From NCBI GenBank assembly GCA_030141605.1, contig JAQGDQ010000092.1, positions 77,501-141,500 on the forward strand: a DNA stretch of 64,000 nt, read 5' to 3'. This stretch comes from Tubiluchus corallicola (Eukaryota > Priapulida > Priapulimorpha > Priapulimorphida > Tubiluchidae). The notes below the pieces were generated by a model that saw only the letters and a program-made list of their open reading frames with translations, was not told the DNA's origin and did not search any database. The position numbers and the translations under genes were made by a program. Below, piece by piece: positions 9,693 to 21,600 of the stretch (its first letter is position 1; every line of letters begins with the position of its first letter).

Positions 9693-12600
9693 GTATGCAA
9701 ATTGTAAAATATTTGAAGCCTATAAATTTATTATTTATGAATCTTCAACTGACTATTAAGAATTGGTACAGGCAATTAAACCGATTTTGTGTATTCAGTT
9801 AGTTGCCATTGATATGCCACTGCATGAAATTATTAACACACGTAGTACTGTAGTAGTCAATAATGGTTTTGGTTCATATAGTATTTAAATTATTTTATTT
9901 GCTTTTTACTTTTTAAAAATGTCCACTCGAATGGTGTCTAATTTTAATGAATTTTTTTTTAGTAGGCCTAGTAAAACTTATTGACTGCATATGAGCATCT
10001 TTCAGAAATGATGATTTTTTTTTAAAGCCAGGAGATGGCTAGTTTGTAAACAGGACGGCAGAGCTGAGCAGAGGAGTTTATTAAACCACATGACTGACAA
10101 CTTCTTCCAGCTCTCAAAAACTCATGTAGAAGAAATGTCATGAAAACTTTCTAAATCACCTAGCCAGCAGTGGTTTCAGGTCTTGTATTGCTGTGTGATG
10201 TGTATTCTGACAATAGTGATCACATTCGAGTGAATACGGACCACGCATCACGCATTGCAGATTGCGGATTACGTGCACATGGAAACACTACAACATTTAA
10301 ATGCACTACGGTTTAAATACAAACGATTGTATATGCATTACACATCATACTTTACGTACACGTAATCGTACCTTATGCCTAACCTAATTTACTATGACAC
10401 TGATGCACTCTGACGTAATTTGCCATGACAGCGATTCACTCTGACTAGTTTACTATGATAGCATTGTACTACGATCTAGCTTACCATGACAGCTATTTAT
10501 CCAGTCTGACCTGGTTTACTGTGATAGTGATACATTCCAAACCTAGCCCACGATGCACTTTTTACTTTATGTCCATGATTGTGGTCACTACAAATTACTT
10601 TTTTACAATGACAATTACTTAATGATGCACTTTGACAGCGATGCAATCTGGCAGTGTTTACTGTGTTTACTTTGACAGTGATGCAGTCTGGCGGCTGATT
10701 TTACTTTGATAGTAATGCAGTCTGGCTGAGTTTACTTTGATAGTTATGCTCCCTGGCTGCGTTTACTTTGATGGTGATGCTCCCTGGCTGAGTTTACTTT
10801 GATTGTGATGCCCCTGGCTGAGTTTACTTTGATAGTGATGCACCCTGGTTAAATTTGGTATGACAGTGATGCACTCTGGTCGAGTGTTCTTTGGCAGCGA
10901 TGCAGTCTGGCTGAGTTTACTGTGATAGTATTGCCCCCTGGTTGAGTTTACTTTTTCAGTGAAGCACCTTGCTTGAATTTACTTTGACAGTGATTCAGTC
11001 TGGCTGAGTTTACTTTTTCAGTGAAGCACCTTGCTTGAATTTACTTTGACAGTGGTGCACGTCTGGGTGAGTTTTCTTCGCCAGTGATGCACGTCTGGGT
11101 GAGTTTACTTTGACAGTGATGCAGTCTGGCTGAATTAACGTTGACAGTGGTGTACCTGGCTGAGTTATTTTGATAGTGATGCACCCGGCTGAGTTTACTT
11201 TGACAATAATGCACCTGGATGATTTTACTACTTTGACATTAGTTCACCATGGTAATGATGCGCTTTGACCTAGTTTACCATAACAGTGATGCACTCCATC
11301 CCCTTTACCATGACAGTAATGTACTGCGGAAATCCCGCTGATATTTGTAATTTTGTACACGATGCTCTAGCCATTTTTGGTCTCTAATTGTTACTACACC
11401 ATACATTGAGTGATCTATGGACTATGATCAGCCTAAATTTCTTAAATGTTGCAACTATCTCGAAACGATTCTTATGACTTTTTGTATATATCTTTGACCA
11501 TGGTCAATAAATAAATAATAATAATACTCTGACCTAATTTATCATACTTTCCGACCGAGCACTGCTTCCCTGATGCTCAGCAAAGGTAGTTTTTAGTTGT
11601 TTCTTATATGCAGGCACACTAGAGTATAATTATAATAAAAGAACTTTATAGCAGGATACGGTACAAACATTATCAGAGTTATTGTATAATTGCTCTTTCT
11701 TATTTTAGGTTCATCATGTGTGGCTGTTCGTGTTGATTTACAAGAGTTTAACTTTCAAGTAGTGGACAATGGCTGTGGCATATCACAGACTGATTTAGCA
11801 GTTCTTGGACAGTGGTCAGTACGGTTTTTGCCACACTTCTTTAGAATTAACATTATGCAAGCTTAAATTTAATGACGTATATATTTTATTTAAAAAGTAC
11901 GAAATAAAGAGTTATTATTTGAGCTATAGTGCATAATTGGGTTTATAAAATAAATGTGGCAAGGTAAAAAAAAGGTATTTCTGTCAGTTTTCTGGCAAGG
12001 TAAAATAAAAGGTATTTCTGTCAGTTTTCTGTCCATGGTTATCATTTTGGTGCCAATTTTTTTATTTGTTTGTTAACTGTAATGAAATAAATTTGCATGT
12101 TAAAATGTAAGTAGATGGGTCAATTTCGGGCTAATGCGACATTATTTCAAATTAAGGTAAGATTTGATAGATGCAAGTAGTTAGAAGTTAGATTTTATGC
12201 TTATTTTGCAATCTAATAGCCTTTTTTTTTTACTTTTTTGGTATTTCTTGCTGTTTAGTCTGATTGTAAGATTACTTGTTTGCTTACATTACAATAAATA
12301 AACTATTTTTCGTTACTGGTAATAATAGTATATTCCGTATCATAATTCTAAATCCCGCACTTAACTGTTTTTGAGATTTAAATTATTAAAAGATTTAGAT
12401 CTAAATACAGGCAGTACACTAAACAAAGACGAATTTTTGACAAGAAGGAACGTATTAATTTATATTCGTGCATAAAAACTGTACAAGGTGCATTTAAACG
12501 ACTAAAAACATTTGTAGTTGTCATATATGATATTTATAATCAAAGATAACTTGCATTTCGTTTCAGGCATTTCACAAGTAAAATCAAGACAATTGAGAAC

Positions 12601-15600
12601 CTCTCGGATCTTGGAACATTTGGCTTTAAGGGTGAAGCTTTGGCCAGTATCATTCAGTGTTGTAAAACTATGGAAATTACTAGCCGATTTAAAGGAAGTT
12701 CTTGTACATTCCTAAAGAAATTTGAAAATGGCAAAAGTGGTGAAGTTATTGAAAGCACAGAAATCAGACCATCAGTTGGTACGACTATAACAGTAAAAAA
12801 TCTTTTTTGTAAGGTACCTGTGCGGCGGTTAAGGATGGACAAGACTATAGAGATGGAACAAATGTGTAGAGTGACAGAGCGCATTGCAATTGTGCATCCT
12901 ACTGTATCATTTTCAGTTCGTAATGATGTTACTGGTGAAGTGTGCCTCAATACAAGAAAGTGCACCAGTGTTTTGAGTATTTTATCCCAGCTTTACTGCG
13001 ATGTCTTCAACCAACAAGCAGTTAATGTCCATTATGTGCTATCTGGCTATGAAATAATGGGACACTTCTCAAAAAATTTGCACAGCCAAAAAAATTTTCA
13101 GTTTGTCTATGTCAATAAGCGAATAATAACAAAATCAAAAATACATTCTCTAGTTAACTTGTTATGGAAAGAACTGGGAAGAACAGAAAAAATTGCTAGT
13201 AATTCGTCATCATCAAACCAGGAAAGGAATTATCCTGCATATGTAATGTGCATAAATTGCCCAATTTCAGAGCTGGATTTGTTGTCCAGTACAGAAGAGA
13301 TGATAAAGTTTAAAGACTGGAATGTCGTACTGAAATGTGTGCGCAAGACTGTGAAACAAGCCTTAACTGATATCATTGGCAAAAACATTAATGATGAAGA
13401 TTCGCAGGAACTTCTTAATGAAATGAAGCTTTTAGAGGAAGAGAGTGAGCATACACATTGTAGTACATGTAGAGATATGTCAAATGAAACACAAGAAAAA
13501 ATTTCGGTTGCAACAGCTTCTGACAGTTTTCTTAGTTCGTTAAATAATATGTTGCAATCCAAAGTCGTCAAGCGTAAGAAGAATTTTGTACGTGATGAGG
13601 TAGAAAATACTGCAAAGAAAAGTAGACCGTGCAGTCATAGCAAGTTTGCTGGTGGTTGTTTTTCAGCTAATGTTTTGTCTGTGTCTGAAAAATTTCGTAG
13701 TTCTAACATCAGATTTGATGCTAAGAAAAATGAAGATGTTGATATTGACAGGATGACTGTGAATGCTGACATAAATGACGATAATGATGGTGTGGACAAT
13801 AGTAGCGAATTAACTAACAAAAACAACTTCAATACTCCCAAAAAGCAAGGAGTTCTTCGTAGTTTCTGTCTTTCTAAGCATTCTTTGGCTGATGCTATTA
13901 GAAAGAACCAAGATAAGCTACTGTCTCCACCTACAGGACTAAATTGTAACTTGATGTATGCAGATGTTGGTTGTTCTCCAGAGACAATCAGCCCCGGTTT
14001 GTCAAATTTAAGAAAGTTAAAGAATATTTTAAGAAACCCTGGTGCAGCTATTAATAAAGATGACTTAACAGATAATAGTTCTGGGCTTAACTGCTTACAC
14101 TGTGTAGGCAATGTCATCAAAGCTCACCATGCAGTAACTACCTCAGACAATATGGTTAAATCTCCTAAGGTGGACATTCTAGAAATGCAGAATCAGAGTC
14201 GAGCTTCGGATTTAACTCATGTTGCAGTTTGCCAGTCTTCCATTTGCCAAAATACTAATATTGAAAAAAAGATTTCCAGTTTAACACCTAAAATAACAGA
14301 AAAACATTTTAACAAAGATGCTAGCAAAGCTAGTAGCTCTGAGGAAGTAATTACTTCACTTGAGTTTGATCATTGTGACAAAGCTATTCAGTGCTCATTA
14401 CTGTCATCCAGTGATAATACAGATTTGGCAAATGGAACAAAGGCGGTTCATAAGGTACACTTAGAAGAAATGACTTTTGTGTTTCCAACATGTAAAGCTA
14501 ATGCAGTTTTGGAAAGTACTGGCTATAGCTGCTTTCCTGAGCACCAAAGGGAGATTGATTGCTGTGAGACACATGTAGCTGGCAAATGCAACAGTCTGTG
14601 TTTGTTCAATAAAGAAATCTTCAGCAAAACTAGTCCCAAGCAAAATTGTTGTAAAACTTCGTTTGATTCGCTTTGTACATCCGACACCCCTAAGCCTTCC
14701 TCTAACTATGCCAAAAATGCTTCAAATCCTGAGCACTCATCATTGTATGAACATAAACTACCTTATGTTAACAATGATAGAAGTGTTGAATCTACTGACG
14801 GATTTTCATTTAATCATGTTGTAAGTGCTACAGTGCCAAAACAAGATCAGAGTATAGGTTGCACTAAGATGTTTAATGTTGATGATATTACCCTGCCTAT
14901 TTACACGGCCTGTTACAATAGAGATTTTGATCCTGCCAGTTCTTACAGTTTGTCACAGGATATTTTAAACATGAGCATGCAACATAGATTTTCAGGCAGC
15001 CAAAGTTCTGCAAGGCTTACATGGTCTTTGAAGCCTATGAAAAATAGGCCAGGTATTTTGGAAAATATCCCAACCCGTGCATTATCACACCGTGAAAAAT
15101 ATAGAAATGCTGAGTCTCTTGCTCACCCTTGCAGCCCGTACTTTTTAAGCTGTGAGAATCGTAAAGGCATCTCTGACTGTGAAAAACACCATCATGTAAT
15201 TGAAAGTTCAGGTGAGCTATTACAGGCTGATAATGAATCTGAAAATCAAGGACAGATGTGTGATAGTCAAAGCATGCAGGGTCAAAGTGATGGCATCAAG
15301 TGTCTGTATGGAAGTTATGAAGGTTTTGGAGACTACCTGACATTTTCTGCAGCCAGTGATTTCAATCATGGTAATCTAAAAGAATACAGACTTTGCTGTT
15401 TATCAGAAGATAGTGCAGAAAACGAGTCTGCACATCTTAATAATCTTCAACAAATTGCATTGGCTTATTCCTCGCCTTCACCACTGCTGAATTATTTCAC
15501 TGGCACATTATCTAATGGTGGGATAGCATCTGCTTATAAAACAAGAGATGATGGTGACAATGGCAATAATGGAAATGCGGAAAAATTAACAGATAGTCAG

Positions 15601-18600
15601 TTTTTTGTTTCTGATTCGAGTCCCTCGCCTGTGTTTGGCGATACTACTTTGCAAGGTAAATTGGAAAGGGGACTGAAGCATTTCAATAGTAATACAGCCC
15701 ACCACTACAACCAATCAAGAAACAATGCACTTATCTGCAATATTGACTCTACAGTCAATTTTGCTGCGTGCTGTGATAATACTGAAGATAGCAATAAAAT
15801 TAATATTGGTCCTTGTTTAAAGACTATAACAGAAGATGTTGAATTGGCTGCAAAAGAGGATGTCAGCATCGGTTCCAGTGATGTCACTTTCACCGATGAA
15901 AATCCTGACGTTGAGGCTCGTACTGATAGCAATGAAGCTGAGAATATCCCTTTAATTACAGTCAGTGAATTTAACATCTCATCTAGTGTTTCAGAATGTC
16001 TTGCACCAGAGAACAGTAATTCTACTGCTGACGTTTCAAAGATTATTACTTGCTTTGATCCCGTAAAAGGAAAGCTGATGTCTGTAGATATGAGTACTGG
16101 CATGACTGTCGAAAGCAGTGAAAAGACCAAACAGGAAGCTCTTTCTGTAGAAAAGACTTGCAACAGTTTTTTCATGCAGAACACAGGTATATCTTATCAT
16201 GTTCATTTGAACAGACATTCTTTTCATTGTTAAGTTTGCTTTTGTGTAAGTATACGTGTGTTCATTAAGTATTAAAACTAACATAAGGTTTACGTTAAAT
16301 TACAAGACTTGTTACTTTTAACATTATTGTCACCAAATTTCCTCTAGGGAAGAAGCACTTTTTTCTGTCTCACAATGCCACACCATTTCTGCCAAAATCG
16401 TCACTGGGTAACCAAACTCATCTTGACAAACTTTCTCCTACTTCTAGTGAGCTGTTAAATGAAATGTGGAACTCACACCAAAGTATGCTTCGAGGTATCT
16501 CAAATGAAGGTAATGCATTCATTAACATCATTTCACTTCTGGTTATACCACATTTTTTATGGAGCAAGATGAATAGCATAGTAGTTACTATATTTAGTGA
16601 CAAGGTTAAGCAAAACAAAGTCTGATTTGTGACTGAATGGGTGACTATATGTAGGGGGCATCCCTAAAGTACACAAAATCAATTTAAATCGCACTTAGTA
16701 TATCAGTTAAACTTTTTGCAATACCTCACTGGATAAAAATCAGTGGCTCTTAAATTATGAATATGGACATGGAAATCACTTATTAAGTGAAGTATTAAAA
16801 TACGAATAGTGTTTTGGTATTATCCTGTGTTATTAACATTTTAATTTTAGTTCATTGTTGTTATAACAGCAGGCACTGACTCAACTTACTGTTGGGAAAA
16901 CCCATTACAGCAGTACAGATCTGGTATTGGCAACCTCTCAGATGTGCATTTACAACGTTTTGCAGTTAAGAAGCAATTGTTAAACCAGCAACACTGTTTG
17001 AGAAAGGAAATGTTAGAAAATATACTGGTATTGCATCAATGTTTTCATAGTAGTTCATGCTTTTACTTGTTGCAGTTTTTATTAACATTAGTGAGGATGA
17101 TTTCATTATTTTAAGATTTTTAAGACATTGTAGATTTGTAAATTTTTTGTAAATATGTAAATACTGTAACAGTATAAACTGTACTGTATCACTGCTTACT
17201 TTTAGTATAAACAGTGTCTTCATTTAGATGATACTGCAAACAGTTTGGAACATTTCTAGCACAATAATTAGATAGAGTAGACTAATCTACATTAGATTTG
17301 GTTAGATTGAGTTAGATTTCGTTAAGTTTATTCAGCTGTGATAAAATTGACGCTCGCCTTTAGTAATTTCTTTTGTTGATGAATCACAGTTGTTTTTTAT
17401 TTAAATTGTCTGTTGAAAGAATGAGTTATGGCAACCAAAATCTTTTCTAGCCTCCACAAAGGTGCACCAATAAAACTTAGTTTAACTGTGTTCTACAACA
17501 ACTTTGATATTGCATTTTCACAAGCATTGTCTCAAAGCCAGATATATGCTTGTGTATGCACAATGATGAATAATTATACAAAACTTTATGCTAGGTACTA
17601 AAGAGCGGTATATTTATTTATACGCTTATACAAATACAATATAATCTGTAGCAGACAAGGAGAGAACATAGTCATAGTCTTGGACTCTCGAGCTGAGTCC
17701 GGCTTCCTACTGCAAGGCCGGATTATCCTATAGGCTCCTCAAGCTGGGGGCCCACAAGTTTTGGTAACATTTGGTAAAAATCAGTTTTTTTCGTTACGGT
17801 TGTGTTGAATTTTGTGTAAATTTGATTTGCTTTGCAATAAATAGTAAAATAGCAGTATTTATAAAAGAATATTTTCTTTGACAACCAAAAGTTTTCTAGT
17901 TAATTTAAATAATTTGCAACAAGTTTACTTCAACCCACGTAAATGTTGCTAAAATATATAATAAGTAAAAAATATTTAAGATAAGTGCAGGCAAATTAGA
18001 GGGTGGCTCCGTCTGAGGATGTCCATAATTTTATTAGCATTGGGCTAGTGGCGCCAAAAAGTCATAATCTGGCTCTGCTTCTTAGCACTTGAGTTTGAGT
18101 CTGAATCCTTAAATAGTGGACTGCATCCTGATTTCAGTCTTACATTACTGGTGACTGAGCCATGATAAATTGATGCGGGAACAATAAATGTTCATACTTT
18201 TATAGCTACTCACCCAATTTCTATTTTTCTATACTTTCTGTTAACTGTTTTTGTATATCTCACTGTTCTATATTTTATTCCCATCTCACGAGACAATTAT
18301 CTTTTTTCCTAGAAATTTTTTCGTGGTGGGTATTTGCCCACTGTTGTGGGATAAATTTAGTTTATAAACAAGATTGGTCTGTTTTTAGGTTATTGGTCAA
18401 GTAGATGCCCAGCTTATAGCCTGTTTGCTACATAATGATGATTCTTTATCATATCCTCAAGATTGTGGGGCTACAGTTCACAAGCAAGATACAGTAGTTA
18501 TACAAGGCGGTGGTTTATTAGTATTGTTTGATCAACATGCAGTCCATGAGCGCATACGTCTTGAGAAGTACGTTAAAGGTACTCTTACATTGCAAAGGTA

Positions 18601-21600
18601 GCCACTATTAAATACTGGTTTTCTTCATGTTAACTTCAGAAAAAGGGCTACATGACTAGTTGAATACTGCAATTATCAATATCAAAATATATAAATATCG
18701 ATCAAATGTAAACAATGCTCATTGCATTCAAAGAAGTGAAGCAAACTTGAGTTTGTGAAACATAGGTGGCACTGCCGTCTCTCTTTATCAAACTATCAGT
18801 CTTACAATATTGCTAGAAATTCTACTGCATGTTAGGAACTGCCGTGCTTCTGATTGGCAAACTGCGTTTATCTTATAATTGATATTGGCCTATCGCTCTG
18901 CCTCCGTTGTAACGTAAGCACGCTCAGCAGCATTCGGGACAGCAGCTCCATTGGATAACAACTGTCTTTAGTAAACAACATGACAACTAACATCTAATAA
19001 GAAAGATAAACTGATTGTGCTTTTTCATACAGACAAACTTGCAGAACAGCAGTTATTTTTACCCGAAAATTAACACTTCAAGTAGCCAAAGAATTACTTC
19101 AATTTAAACAGAATATACAGACGAAGTTTCAAAGCACTACAAAATGCAGAGACATAAGTATTGTTATAAAGAAAGTTAGCCTTACTTTTTAAGATAAATG
19201 AGCAACAAAAATATTAAGTCCTTCTTGCCTATTTTTTCTATATTTAACTGATCATGTGCTCTTCTGCAAGACAAGACTTTTCCAAGTTTTGTATTTTTGT
19301 GTTTGTTAGTCTACGGAAATCAGATAATTTGATTGTTCCAGACCATGAGCTACCCTTGTATTGACTGCCCGAGTTACATAAGTCCCAATGGCATCTTTTA
19401 ACCATGATTATAACCAGAAAAATAGCATAAAATTAACTAATATTAAGTTGATAGATATTGCCTTTTTTAACTATTAAATATATTAACCTTTTTCCTTGTT
19501 TATTTGTTGTACCGTATGTGAGTACAAATAAATGGAATAATTAAATAAACTATAAATTTTGACCACATTTGAATTAATTTTCACCGTGAAGTGTTCATAG
19601 AGGTCTATAAAAACTGGCCAGAAAAGAAAACATTTTGCCTAAAAATTTCAGAAAACATTTTACCTAAATATGGGGTTTCTACGAGTGCTCACTTGCTCAT
19701 AATCATGACAGTTGTCACGGATTCCCATAGATGAGTTCAGCTCTGCGGCTAGGCTTCAAATGTTGCGGACCAAGGCCGATTAGCTTAATTACCCTAAGTA
19801 AACCTACTTAGAGGTGTGCAAGCTGTAATTTTTACATGCATGTTAACCTTCAATCATTTATACCTGCTAACTGAGGCTTCAGTAATCTGAAGTCATAAAT
19901 TTCTTCTCAACTCTGTTCAGGTAGGCCGTTTAATGTTTGTGAACATTAGAGCAGCATCATATGATTGACCTGACCTCGTTAGGTTAATTTGTCCTTTTTT
20001 AAAGTTAATCAAATAGTTGTTTTTATCTAACTTGCAAAGTCATAAACTAAACTAAACTGCATATTTTATTGATGGCAAAATGGTTTAATTAGCAATTTAT
20101 AGACGTAAGCGTTGTGCATGTCTTTCTATAATAAACAAAACTAGACTATATATTTCCACTAATTCACTTGCAATTTCAGTCGATAATAATAAAATATAGA
20201 GCCAGTCCAATGTTTTTGTTGTTAACTAATGAAAAGTTGAGCATTTTTCATAACCGTGTTAGATGCCCGGCAATACGCAACTGCAGCTAAATGTCTCGAA
20301 AGAACCGGAGTTAAGTAAGCTCTGCAGGGGTATGAAAAATCTTGCACACTGATTGGGTAGTCAACGAGAATGATTGACGTTATTGGTGGAGGCTTACTAG
20401 CATTACAATAATGAGTTGAGCTGAAGAACAATTTTCAAATTTAAAGCAGTGTTGCCTGTTAGTGTTGAATAGTGTTACCAGATGTATACACTTGCATGCA
20501 TATAGCATGTTAGAAGTCAGTAATAGTAGGGCAGATAATGTAACTGCCAAAAAGATTAATAATACATGCTCTTGTGCAGCTGCTAATATTACTACATCTA
20601 CAGTTCAGTAGTAGTTTTATATTTTTAAAGAATAGTGAGAAATCTAGAAAGCAGAGTAGACTTATGTGACCAACATTTTAACCTTACTTTTGACGACTAA
20701 TTTTTACTCATCATTAATTTGTTTATGAAGCATGTTTTTTCAAATATGCCCTTGTGTTATCACTTATATTATCTGTGTGCATTTAGAATTTCATGAAGAA
20801 ACTGCAGCAAGGAAATTAAAAGTACATTGGCTTTCAACCCCTCTAAACCTGAGTCTTCGAATGGACAGTGTCAAGCTTGCTAAGAGATTTGTTGATAGGT
20901 TTAATCAACTCGGGTTGCATTTTAATGTGAGTTTTGTAAATTAGCAGTTAACCCTCTGAGGACCAAGGGACACATTTGTCCCAAAATGTAACTTGGCCAT
21001 TCTTTTACAAAATTTTGTACTTTTTCTAGCAATATGCTATACAGATACAACCTTTGCATGATTGACATGAGTTTTGACTTAATTTTGTATTTTTTACAAT
21101 TTTTACAATTTTTATGTTTTCAGCTTGCTGAACCGATTGGGTTTTCATCAGCCTGTGCAAAAAGTAAAAAGCTGTATTAGTCAATATGTTTTTGCATTGT
21201 GTAGGGCCAGATTGTATAATTAGTTTGACATAGTTATGTTTTGAAATTCTTTGCTGTGGTTTTTATGCTGTTTGTTTATATGCAATGGGACACCATCATC
21301 CCTATGGTCCTTAAAGGTAATTTTCCAATGTAATACAGCAAGTGAACTGCGTACGGATTAGATGCATTCCTAGAGGTTGTGAGTTTGTGAAAGAATCACT
21401 GTCCTTCAGATACGTTGTAGACAACAATTCAAGACTGTAAAAAGGTAAATATATTGTGTGGCAAGATGAGTTAGGAAGGCTTGAAAGGTGTAACGAAGAA
21501 TAGGATGTATGGCGTGATGCACGTGTAAAGTAGTGTAGTGTAGTGCAGTGTAGTGTAGTGTAGTGTAGTGTAGTGTAGTGTAGTGTAGTATAGTGAAGTG

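Larger units (their letters stand above)
9693..11708 (+). other. MLH3 intron 1
   Basis: Holds a degenerate copy of a MITE-like repeat (about 10075-10375), then a roughly 31-bp minisatellite (about 10376-11335), then about 370 bp of ordinary AT-rich sequence with a short (AAT)n run near 11505-11525. Confidence 0.85.

Noticed and set aside
12640-12642. ATG at 12640 as the MLH3 start
   Set aside because: The conserved ATPase motifs (DNG, GFKGEAL) lie upstream in exons 1, 2 and the start of exon 3, so this Met is internal.
12654-16284. Minus-strand ORFs of 60-161 codons opposite MLH3 exon 3
   Set aside because: They are antisense shadows of a long coding exon, with no domains of their own.
18597-18600. 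Alternative donor for MLH3 exon 6 (caaag|gtagcc)
   Set aside because: It changes phase and puts a stop codon at the start of exon 7. The donor at 18579 keeps the family alignment.
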